64,000 nucleotides of DNA from Phalacrocorax aristotelis (taxonomy: Eukaryota; Chordata; Aves; Suliformes; Phalacrocoracidae): NCBI RefSeq assembly GCF_949628215.1, contig NC_134284.1:3162001-3226000 (forward strand), given 5' to 3'. The translations under genes were made by a program, and so were the position numbers. Positions 1 to 10,800 of the stretch are shown piece after piece. A model generated the notes under the pieces. The model saw nothing but the letters and a program-made list of their open reading frames with translations, was not told the origin of the DNA and made no database searches. Within the stretch, counting starts at the first letter, position 1. The number at the start of each line of letters is the position of its first letter.

Positions 1-2209
1 TTCAGATTTCCAGGATGACACGAGCTTAGTGAGAAGTATCTCTTTGTTAAAGAGCAGTCTTTGTGATAGTGAAGTCCAGGGTGACTATGTCCTTCTGTAA
101 TAGCTCCAAATGAAATTGGTTTTATCCGGAACAGGCAGAAGTCTGTTTTGTTTTTTTTTTAATTTAATTAAATAGGGTGTTTTTTCCCATCTTCCATGGT
201 ATTTCTGACCATGCTAATTTACTTTCAAGTCCTACTTTTTTTCCCCCTCTGCATAATCATATTTCAGTTAGAGTAATGTAGGTGCCTTGTATGAGGGTGT
301 GTTCGCATGGCATGTTTGGTCCACGTTAGTGTCCCACTGCTTTTCCAGTTTGGTCTATGATACTCGCTGGATGGATACGCATACAGTTCAAAGGGTAGCT
401 TGAGTTATAACAATTCTTGCATAGTTACAGTTGCTAAGATATGTCTGCTCAGACCTTATACATCTACCAAAATCTTCACGGCGGGGCTGGCATTACACAG
501 CTGCTCTCACCCCAACGCATTGTCATTCCACCCTTGTGGCACTGAGCAAGGACCTTAAGCTTTTTTCATGTGGTTTAGGTGTGACTATGGGCTCAAAGGG
601 GATTTCAGGCTACAAACAAGGCTGTGACATAGCCTGGCATTGAGGCATTAGTAATGTGGATGGTCAATGAGACAGAGCATAAAAGCAGGTTCAATTAACT
701 TTGTAAAGTAAGTTGCAGCTCTGTCATCAGAGGGCTTATTTCTTTTATGTGCAACTCCCATTGAAATTGGTGTTAAATGTGCAAATTGGGCTGACAGCTG
801 GGTGTTCCAGCAGAACAAATGAAAGGCTTCTTGGAATTCAGGTCTGCTTTAGCAGCTTTGGCTGCTAAAAACAACATCTAATGCTACTAATATTTAAACA
901 GTCATGGCTTTGAATAAGCATGGAAATAATTCCACCCATCCTCTCGGTGATGTGTTCATGAACCAGCTGTATACCATACTGCTTTGATTTCTTACCCAGC
1001 AATCATCCTTACTACACTCCCACAGCCCCTTCATTGCTTCTGCTTTATTCCAATTACTTGTTTACCTCATGTGACTTACGCTTTCCTACCTGTAACTTCT
1101 GAAAGAACAAAGCTCATAGTTTGCTTGTTCACGAGAAAGGATCTCTGCCACCTGTTTCAATACCCTAGGCAATAACCTGTAAGATCATTCCACAAATGAA
1201 AGGAAGGAATTCTGTTACCTCCTTGTTCCACAAGATCTTTGGAATGGATGCAAAAGTATGCAGAATAGAAAAAAGCACAGTTTTAGATGCCCTAGGGTGT
1301 CAGAGGCACCGGCATAGAGCTGGCAAATCTGACCCAGGATGATCGACACCTTTGTGGGCTGGGGTGAATTCATTTCAGCATCTGACATTCATTTAGGCAA
1401 CTAAATCCCAATAACAGTATTGTAAATGATGTGACAGATTTTATTGCAGCAATGTTGTCAACCTTCATCAAGCCAAGTTCATAAAAATTGCATTTACTCC
1501 CTCAAAAAAATATTTTTTAAAAATATTTGCATTTTGGTCTAGAATCTCAGGCTTTTCGTACTTTGTAGTCTGTGTTTTGTTCAATGTTCTAAAAAACAAA
1601 CTCTGTTTAATTCTGCATGCTTTTTTCTGGGAATGACCTGTATTTCTGTATTACGTTTCTAGTTAAGTCTAATTTTGTCATTGTCTCTGTGTCAGTGTAG
1701 TAAGGCAATTCATTTGACTTTTAACCATAAAACTTAACAGACTATGTTGGGATTTTCTGGAAGATGATTTTATGGTCCTCAGTCCACTGAAACAGCATCC
1801 CCCTTTTTTAACCCTAGTAGGAAATTTGATGAAGTGAAACTAATTGTACGTCTTGGTGACACAAGTATAGGGCTCAGGAGGACAAACCTGAGAGGTCTTT
1901 GGCCAATGTGCAGAATTTGCATAACAGGCTTACTGTTACAACAGAACTGTAAGCATCAGAAATAAAAGGAAGTTATGTCTCTCATGTAGATGCCAAAGGA
2001 ACTAAATGTTGAAGATTAAAGAATTTTAAAATATAAAGTATACCTTTTGTATGAATCAGAAATATGACCAATAGCGTTTTGCTGCCACATTCATATAGTG
2101 GCACGCTTTAGCGTGGCGTATGTTATCACTGTGCCTTGAAAGAGAAAACCACCCTTTTCAAGAGCAGTACTGAATGCATACTTCACCTGAAGCAAGACTG
2201 AGAGCCATT

Positions 2210-2580
2210 ATGTGTTCATGATCGATTTAAATAGCAATACTTTCCAAAATAAAATTATATGCTGGATGACCCACAATTGCTAAGTTATAATTTTATTTTT
2301 AAAGTCAAGTCACTGGCAGCCTTGAGGTTGCTGGATTGCAGTAATGACTGGTGATTATATCTGGTTCATTAGCATGCCAGTGAAAAATTTCATGTGACAA
2401 AAATCCAGTTGGCTAATGAACCACCTTTTAATTAGACCTTGAATTTTCAAAAGAATACAGCTTATTTTTTCCCTCAGTAATGTCATGTAACTGCATGGAA
2501 CAGCTGCAAAAATGAACTGAGTGACAGAAATGCTTTCAAGTGAATTAAGCAGACTACTTGTTAGGTGCTAGGCATCTAAG
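2210..2580. promoter_or_regulatory. candidate conserved non-coding element
   Basis: This is an intronic stretch with several homeodomain-type TAAT cores (GGTTCATTAGC, GCTAATGAACC, TTTTAATTAGACC) and an E-box-like CAGCTG. It contains a perfect 12-bp inverted repeat (2362-2373 and 2412-2423). The texture resembles vertebrate developmental enhancers. That is pattern recognition only, since no alignment was possible. It could equally be ordinary AT-rich intron. Confidence 0.25.
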
Positions 2581-3794
2581 GCTTTGTTTTGTGCTGCCAG
2601 GTTACGTAATGAAGAGTGTTTTCTTCTGTTTCATAGAAGAACCTTTTGGGTTTGAGAAAGCCTTGATAAAGATAAGATACTCGTGGCTTCTTTTGGTGGT
2701 TTATACAGTTATTTTGATGTGCCAATGTTATTGAACATGCATGTCGTATCTTGCAGATGTTATACAATCAGCCATACGTTAAGCCTGAAACAGTCTTTAA
2801 AAACACTTTTAAAAAAATGAAAAGATGTCCCCAAACTTGACTGGTTTTAACGTGTAGATGAATCAGAGTTGAGACTGAAATATTGCTTGTCATTTTGCAA
2901 GATACTTGTTAAAATATGAATAAATACAGACTATATTAAAGAAGAAATTTAGGCGGTAACTATTGATGTAAAGTTCTAGCTCTTTTTTGCGTTGTTTCTC
3001 ATCCATAGTTTTAAGATTGCTATAATTAGACAGTCCTTTATTGAATCTTACTGTAAAACTGAGGAAATGAGAGGTAGCTATTCTAGAGTAGCGTGTTCCC
3101 TCATGATTTCCAAAACTGCCTCCATTGTACTGTTCTCCTTTCATTCCCCTCTTCTTCACTATCCCAACAGTTCCTCCAGTCCTGAGGATGCATATCCTGA
3201 TATCCGACCTGACCTCTCTGAAGGGTGGGAATACTGCTCCAGCCAATGCATATCTTACCATGCTATTTGGAGAGAAGTGCTGTAAAAGAACTGGAGAAAG
3301 CACTTACTGAGCAGTAAAAAGGCAGGTGAAATTCAAGGAAATAAATATGTAGCTATGCACAAAAAAAACCCCAATTTTGCATCATGTATAAAAAGATGAC
3401 TGTTACCTTTCAGGAATGAGATCTTTGAGTCATGGCAGATATTTGTTGAAAAATCATCAGCTTTCAAAAGAGCAAACTGAATGCTAGGAATTTTTAGAAA
3501 AGAAATAAAACCCCAAAACATCTAGTCCTCCTAAGCTTCAAATATCTTGCAGTTCTCATTTCTTCATCTCAAAAAGTATATGGTAAAACCAGGTCATGTT
3601 CAGGGAAGGACTACAACATGTTTTAGCATGAAAAAATTCGTCATGTGAAGAATAACGAAATAATCTCTTCAGGCTGGAAAAAAAGAAAAAAAAGATAAGT
3701 GACAAGATGTATGATATAGATTGTAAAACTGTCAGTGGCTGGCGAGGTTGGATAGGGCTGAATTTTTCACTCTCCCTGCAGTACAGCACCTGGA

Positions 3795-4062
3795 GTGCAC
3801 CAAAGCATGTTTGTAGGTTCCAGGTTCAGAAGAAACAAAAGGGCATAGTCCTTCCCACAGCGTGTAGCTGAGCTGTGGAGCACTTTGCCAAAGGGTACGA
3901 TGGAGCCCAGCGTTTGCATCAGTGCAGGGCGCGCCAGGCGTAGCAGTCTGCTGAGGATTACTGACCAGCTTGCACAAAACCGGGCGTCCGGGTTGTACAT
4001 GGTGGCAGGACAGGAGAGTACGCGGGGGAAGTATCGTAAGTGCTTCTATGTTCTTATGCACT
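3795..4062 (+). mobile_element. ancient CR1-type LINE, 3' end fragment
   Basis: The strand reads like the 3' part of old amniote CR1. A 'GGTTCAGAAGAAACAAAAGG' block is followed by 'CACAGCGTGTAGCTGAGCTG' and 'GGAGCACTTTGCC', and the element finishes with 'CTTCTATGTTCTTATG', the typical end of non-avian-type CR1. The match is degenerate, so this is a deep fossil with no open frame. The left edge is uncertain and could lie near 3730. It differs from the ATTCTRTG-ended avian CR1 copies elsewhere in the window. Confidence 0.55.
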
Positions 4063-4682
4063 TCATTAGACATAGGGCTCTGCTAGGTGTAGGATACTGA
4101 GCTAGTCAGATATTTGACTCTTATGTTCTTTCTCTTTTATTTTTTTCTCTTGTTTTGCTCTAATATTGTAAAAAACCAAATATTATTCCCAGTTAATAGC
4201 ACCGCTTACACTGATGTTACCTACTGTCGTGTTGCAGTGATGTTGTATTGTTTAGGAATGTTTTGCAGTGTATCCTTAATTTGAAAAGAATTCTGTTTCT
4301 CAGAAGGGCAGTCTGTTCCCAGAAATGCTGTTAGGGATAAGATAAATATTGCTGGACAGATTATTTTGGGGAAATATTTAATTTCATGTAGTTACTTTGT
4401 TTTAGTCTCTTACAGCTGATTGTTGGGAGAAAGGAAAGGGAAAATCTGAGGCCGTGTAGTTTACCCTGCTGAACATTTTACTCACTTTAGGTTGTTTTAT
4501 ATTGGATTGTTCTAGTATCAGTCTATATATGGAATTGAAAACTTTCCCTTGCTGAGAAGCAACACTTATTTTTAAGGAACTATATATACATTTCTCATCA
4601 TATCAGAAGTAGTTATCAGATCCGTAGTAGTTTGTAACTGTTTTCTGAAGTTTTTCTTCATACTAATGAAGATGTGATCTCT

Positions 4683-4727
4683 CTTTTTAATGCCTGGCTT
4701 TTTAATGCCTCTCTTTTTAATGCATGT
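4683..4727 (+). repeat. three tandem 15-bp units before an acceptor
   Basis: Three consecutive 15-bp units start at 4683, 4698 and 4713. They share the exact 11-bp core CTTTTTAATGC and differ only in their last four bases. Each unit carries a pyrimidine run followed by TTAAT, which fits the loose branch-point consensus yUnAy. The array ends 5 bases before the AG of the candidate acceptor at 4731-4732, so it may act as a duplicated branch-point and polypyrimidine module. Confidence 0.75.
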
Positions 4728-4732
4728 TTCAG

Positions 4733-4795
4733 CTACAATGGACTTGCTACTTGAGTCTAGAAAAGGTCTGATATTAAATGCAAGCATGTCTGCAG
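4733..4795 (+). CDS. FMN1: candidate 63-nt FMN1 coding exon
   Basis: A 63-nt segment is bounded by a plausible acceptor (ATGCATGTTTCAG) and a strong donor (TGCAG followed by GTAAGA). Only one frame is open across it. It enters in phase 1, reads T-M-D-L-L-L-E-S-R-K-G-L-I-L-N and onward, and exits in phase 1. The next certain FMN1 exon at 18118 or 18121 also needs a phase 1 partner, so the join would keep the frame. I cannot align the 20 residues convincingly to the weakly conserved N-terminal region of mammalian formin-1. It could be a real poorly conserved exon, a bird-specific cassette, or a decoy. Confidence 0.4.
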
Positions 4796-5478
4796 GTAAG
4801 AATTTCAATTCTGTGGCAGGTCCTAGGTCAGGTAGAAATAAAGGCAAGAATGATTGGCTTTCCTACGTTAAGCTTTGGTCTGGGATAACTTTATTTTTCA
4901 CAATTTTGTTAATTTTGATTCCAGTTAATAAGCTATGATATGTGATATCATCTGACACCGGCACACTTCCAGAGTTCTGTACAAATATTATCTAGCTTGC
5001 AGAAGGCAAATATGATTAATAGTATTTCTGAGTATTTAATGTAGAATTTCTCCACAGCACCAGTTACAACAGGAAATTGTGAAGAACAGGACTGCTAAGG
5101 CATATGTTGAGCCAGGACTGAAGCTCTTGAAAGGTTGTAATAAAACACACGTTTACTTTGCGTGAATATGTGTGATTGCTGTATCTTGACAATCAATATT
5201 AACCTGATAGGTCACTCGTATGCACCAAAATGTTGGCAGTAGAATGAATGTGGTAACTGTACAGCATCTTGCCTGAATGCAGAATTTTCAGTTGGCAACC
5301 ATTTTTAACAGTTAAAGAGAAGCCACTCATGGATGCCACTAGAAATTAAACTTGAGCTCACAGATGTTATTCATGTCGAGCACATCTCACTACATGTTTG
5401 CAAAAAAACCAAGGTGCCAGGAAAAGCTTAAATGTGAAGGAAATAGTTTGAACCTTAATTTATTGAAAGAAAGCTAAA

Positions 5479-5975
5479 ATCACAGAATCCCAGGTTGGGA
5501 GGGACCTCAGGGATCATCTAGCCCAACCTTTCTAGGAAGAGCACAGCCTAGACAAGATGGCCCAGCACCCTGTCCAGATAACTCTTGAAGGTGTCCAACG
5601 TGGCCGAGCCAACCCCTTCCCTGGGGAGATTATTCCAGTGGTGACTGTCCTCACTGTGAAAGATTTCCCTCTCGTGTCCAATCGGAATCTCCCCAAGAGC
5701 AACTTGTGTCCATTCCCCCTTGTCCTCTCCATGGGACTCCTTGTAAAAAGGGAGTCTCCATCTTCTTTGTAGCTGCCCCTTAAGTACTGGTACATGGGGA
5801 TGAGATCCCCTCTGAGCCTCCTTTTCTCAAGGCTGAACAAGCCCAGCTCTCCCAGCCTATCCTCATATAGCAGCTTCCCAGTGCTCTGATCATCTTGGTG
5901 GCCCTTCTCTGGACCCCTTCCAGCCTGGCCACACCCCTTTTGTATAGGGGGGACCAGAACTGTATGCAGTACTCA
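5479..5975 (-). mobile_element. CR1 LINE 3' fragment, minus strand
   Basis: Read on the minus strand, this is the end of CR1 ORF2 plus its 3' tail. It encodes the C-terminal reverse transcriptase region with the hallmark [13 protein letters not shown], then [16 protein letters not shown]. Upstream of these lies a decayed form of the [11 protein letters not shown] segment. It ends at 5479-5488 with the reverse complement of ATTCTGTGAT, the avian CR1 terminus. It is strongly 5' truncated, as most CR1 copies are. The frame is interrupted several times, so it cannot make protein. The right edge near 5975 is where similarity fades. Confidence 0.9.
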
Positions 5976-7619
5976 ATCTGTTATCGCTTCCACACCCCCA
6001 TGTTTTCACAAGGGAAAGGTGACATAATTTATTTCCAGAAGTACTGTTCACCTTTAGCCTCATGTGAAATCTATGAAAGCAGGGAATATTCAACAGCTAT
6101 GAAAATGGAAAAAAAAGTCCAGTGGTTTTGTGTAGTGATTAAGTCAGAACTGGTACCAAAGAAAATGAATAAAGAAATGAATTATCTTTTCTGGAAATTA
6201 ATTGAGAAGACAGCCTATGGACTGGGTTTTGTTTTAACTGCTTCATTGTCCCATGTTTAATACAGGCAGCTCATACAAGCAAGTGGGGCTTTGGAATGCC
6301 TTAGATAAAATAAAAGCATGGATAATAATAAAATAATGTCCAATAGGCCATTTAGTATTATCATGTAAGTTTAATGGAAAAACGGATGCAAAGCAACATC
6401 AGTGACACAGCTCAGATTCTCATACAAGTGCTGACTGGGACTGAGAAAAAGAAGTCTCAGTGCCCCGTGAATATGGCTCTACTGCTTTCCTGACCTTTGG
6501 ATGAAGTCCATTTGTGAGCCAAGGTGTGCCACAGTAATGATAATTTACATGTTTAACTGAGAGTTGACTGTGAGCGTATCCAAAAATATCCTCCCCAGAG
6601 TCTTTTTCATTGGTTATGGCATCCGAACATATGTGAAAACTCAGCTGAGAGGATTTTCAGGATTGGTGATCACTTCTCTTTGCTCAGTCATCCAATGTTC
6701 CTAAGACTGCGGAAGTCCTTATAGGTCTGTCTGTGCCTATAGGTTTATTTGATACCGTTTCAAACATCCCAATGATAAGATTTAGTTGATAAAAGCATAG
6801 CATGGCTTTGGGGTTTCCATAGGCTCATGATGCACTAGAATACCATTCAGAGATACTGGTATTACAAAATAAGTCAGCTGAATTTTTTGAAAGTTTGTGT
6901 GATGCAGACTGACTTTGGCTCCTTGTGACTCAGCGAATAGTGACACTGGGTGTACTGATGCCAGACTTACAAAAGCGTGAATGAAAGTAATCTCTTTCTA
7001 CTACCTACTGCCCTGACGCTGAGAAGTCACTACTGAGTAGGTGACCAGTGCGGAGAGGTGTTCAGTGCTTGCTTTCTGTTCCTGCCTGGGCTAAGCAGAA
7101 AAAGTAGGTGTCGGTTCTCACAGGACACATGAAATAGCATAGCTGTAGATCTTTGGGAGGTAAATTATCAAATAATTTTAGGTGTCAGACTGGCTTGTTT
7201 GCTTCTTTTATAATTAGCTGTAAATATTAATGTCTCTGCGTTTGCAGAAGAGGATGGAGATTCCTTAATGACTCTGAACTGTGCGATCCTACAGTTATAG
7301 AAATGCATTTTTTGTAGTCTTGAACACAATTTTTCACTTATTAATTTATTACATTTCACCTTGTATTGAGCGATAAGTACGGGCTTGTTGTCTTTCCACT
7401 TATACACATTCAGTACTCACATGGTTAAATGTGTTGACAGGCAAATTCTTAATATCAGGATTATTTTTTATTGCTTATATCCTCAGGAATCCGCTCTCCC
7501 AGGTTAAGTACAGTGGTTTCAACTGTTTGATTATATACTTTGCCAAGAAAATGTTTTTGAGGGGTACTTGTGGTAGTTACAGTACGCTAAAATCTTCTTA
7601 ATTGGAATCCTTTCACAGT

Positions 7620-7865
7620 CTGTTTCTTCTCCTAAATCGCTGTCACCTTTCTCTCTCATTGTACTTTGTCTTTTAGCTCTCCCTCTCCCTCTCATCTTAT
7701 TCCGTGACCCTTGGCAACTTCTAGCCAACCCCTCCCTTTATTACTTCCTCTGCTTTGTCTCTGTTTGGCATCTGGATTGGCTCAAACACTGTCGCTGCCC
7801 CCTTTCTTCTTCTTCTGCCTCCTGTTCACTCACACCTCTCACTCCTTGTACCTCAGATACATTGG
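7620..7865 (+). repeat. pyrimidine-rich asymmetric tract
   Basis: About 250 bases are strongly enriched for C and T on this strand, with CTCCCTCTCCCTCTC near 7678 and CCCCTTTCTTCTTCTTCTG near 7798. There is no regular repeat unit. Long strand-asymmetric tracts of this kind can form triplexes, but they also arise as plain low complexity. Confidence 0.6.
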
Positions 7866-10800
7866 GAAGTTTCAGTATTTTCTGGAGACACATAATGTAG
7901 GTCCTTCCCCATTAAAAATAGACTATTCTTCTCAGTCTCTCTCAGTCAGTAGCAGAGCCTGACCTGTGTTACCTTTTTTTGAAATATGTTGCCTCTTTCA
8001 TTTTTAAAACTGTCAGTTCTTGTGTACTGTGTTATTTTGTTTGTTTAGTATTAAGCATACTGCTAAAACCACAATTTTAGTTGATACTGTCGGTTAAATC
8101 ATTCCACCAAGAAGAGTCTGGCACAGCTGTATGTGCTAAGTTACAGGATTAGGACATACAAAGACAGACCTAAAAAACCCAAAAGCTTAAATCCTGCAAA
8201 ATTTTTTTCACCAACTCTCCTCTTTGATTTGCCAGTTCTTATGGCAATATTTATTCTCTTTATAAATATTTAACACTGAACAGAAGAATTTCATTATTAT
8301 AATTAATTCTATATCCTTCTTCATTGCACAATATCTGTTATCACTTTCCAGGAAAACATCAAGCAAAAATTTAGTATATTTTCATTGCTTCTAGGTTATT
8401 GTGTATTAATCATTGCTTATGGGGGTATATACGAGGACCATATCTGTAAGTTAATAGCATTCGGGCAGATGTGAATTTGGGACTCTTCATAGTAGGGTTA
8501 GGACAGGTTATGCATTGGGATGAAGGCATATAAGATGATATTTTGTTATTTAATGAGTATTAAGTATTGTTATAGACTACAGTTGGAGCTGTTCCTGCTG
8601 CCTGTTGCTTATGCTTTCAGTTCTCATTAATCCATCAAACTTCAATAAATTCTGATAAAATCATACATCTTGTGTGCTTATCTTAAATTGAGGTTTTTAA
8701 AATGTCAGCTGAAATTGTTTACCTACTTGTGAGACACAGGCTGGAGAAAAATATTTTACAAGAAAAAAAAGTTATATTAAAAAAAAAATTGAAGGAAGCT
8801 ATTAAATTTTTCTGGAAGATAATTTTTGTCAGGACTATGATTTTATCTTTCCATCAAATGTGGCTAAGTAATGGGACTTCAAAAAGAAAAATAATCTGCA
8901 CACCTCACTGAGTTTTATTCTTAGCATTTTTTGCAAAATCCTACATCTGCAGGCGCCATGTTTCATCCGACCTGTGCCGTTTCTTCCCACCACCACAGCC
9001 CTAGGCAGTGTACAGGAAGCTGTGGCCTTTCATTAAGTGAAAGATAAGAGCTCGAGTAGAAGTAAGTAAAGGTTACCAAGAAGAGGAGCTAGCGGTCAAG
9101 CTTGTTCTTGAATTAACAGCGTGGCGATTGACTCCCGAAGGAGAGACTGACACCGTGGAACAGCGCAGAAGCATTGAACTGCTGTGGAGTTCAGCCCGTG
9201 CGCCTGCATGACGTGGTTCCAGGATCGGGAGGAGATATTTGTTTATGTCTGAAACTCATTTAGCTCTATACTATAGGTGCGTACTACAGCGCAGCTATGC
9301 AGGGCTTGTTAAACAGCACGCAGGGCTGCACTGAATAGCTGTACTAGGAGTGCTATTTCTTAGTGCTATTAGCCATTAGATTAGCCATTTTGATGCCACT
9401 GTCTCAGACATCCTTCCAGTTCGATGTAGAAAATTAGTGTAGCAAAACTTTTTGTGGGACCTTACAGAAGAAAATGATGTCACAGATCTCTATGTAAGTG
9501 GATTCTCTAAGTTGATTCTGCCCATCACAGCATGTTGTCACTCTCACTCAAGATAATGCCTATGTTAAAGCGTTGCTAATGAGGTTAGAGAAGAAGAGAC
9601 ACCAGCTGTCAAATCCTCACTACATCTCTTGAGTTCTTCTAGTCTGGTGACAAAGAGGCTTTTTATCCACGAAGGATAAAAAAGATTTCCCCCCCCCAAG
9701 AACCAAGAGTTAGTATGGTGTGATCCTCTTGCCACAAAATCTTGTGTATTTTGTCTGCCACCAATGTCAAGCAAGGTCACTGCCCACTGTCTGTCTTTCC
9801 TGATTTGGAGTATCTTTTGGGCTATCTTCCTGTTGGATAACAGGCAAAAGAATGTCACCTGCAATGTGGTGTTATTGCATGAGGAGAAGGAACAGCACAG
9901 GCCATGTAGTATAACCCTCTTGACATCCTCCTCCTATTATCAGAGTGCAGTTTTCCATTGATGAATCACATGCACGTGGTGTAGATATAAATAACACAGT
10001 GTTAATTAATTTTGTTGCTGTCAGTGCTGTCCCTGGTTATCTATACAGGCAGTTCTTTTCTTGTGCACATTTCTATGCGTGCTTCATTAATTCCAATCTT
10101 AATACTTCTACTAAAAATCTTTATATAGTAACATTTGTGCAATGTAGAAGTGACCTAAGTGATCTCTGCAAATAGATTCGTCAATGTTAAAACTTATTTT
10201 AGCCATCTTCAACATTTTTAAGTGTCTTGTAAAACATGTAGATAATTTTAAATCAATCTTATTACGTATGTCATGCTTTTTCATTTATCTAAAGCCCAAA
10301 CCAAATCTTGTCTGTGGTGACTTCGTCTTTCTGACAGTCAATATAAGAGTGAGAGACAAATGAGAGTGAGGGAAAATATTCTAAAGAACGCATGAGAAAA
10401 GTAACGTAAACACTTTAAGTCATTAAATAGCTTATTAAATTTACTTAATGTGCTGACATTGTGGTCAAGGACTCTCACAGCCTCTGTTCCTAGCTTGCTG
10501 CCTAAAAGATGTTGGCTTTCAGCTGTGTGGCTTTTTGTCGGGATTTTCTATATACTTCTTTATTCTCCTATTGCATTAGCCACAGGTTTCTAATCTTTCC
10601 GAAGATTATCGCTTGCAAGGTCGATTCTTGCTTGACAAAAAAAGCAATAAAGAATTTAATCATTAGTCTCCTCCTCCACATTCTTTTAGCTCATTGTCTA
10701 AGGCCACAGATCAGAAAACTGGTTGTAAAATGACACAGTGAAACACTCCCCAAGTAGTAGGCGGCAATTATGGTATTAGGAAGGCTTCAGTTTTTGGTAG

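Larger units (their letters stand above)
1..4732 (+). other. FMN1: FMN1 intron or upstream sequence
   Basis: No coding region is supported here. The reading frames are short, lack family resemblance and mostly lack an ATG. By gene order this should be FMN1 intron, upstream of the exon at 18118. It holds a candidate conserved block (2210-2580), an old CR1 3' end (about 3795-4062) and a 15-bp tandem repeat (4683-4727). The rest is AT-rich and I see nothing specific in it. The exons that encode the long-isoform N-terminus were looked for and not seen. Confidence 0.6.

Noticed and set aside
3040..3080. MIR-like words (ACTGTAAAACTGAGGAAATG)
   Set aside because: Only one short block matches and the flanking blocks do not follow MIR order.
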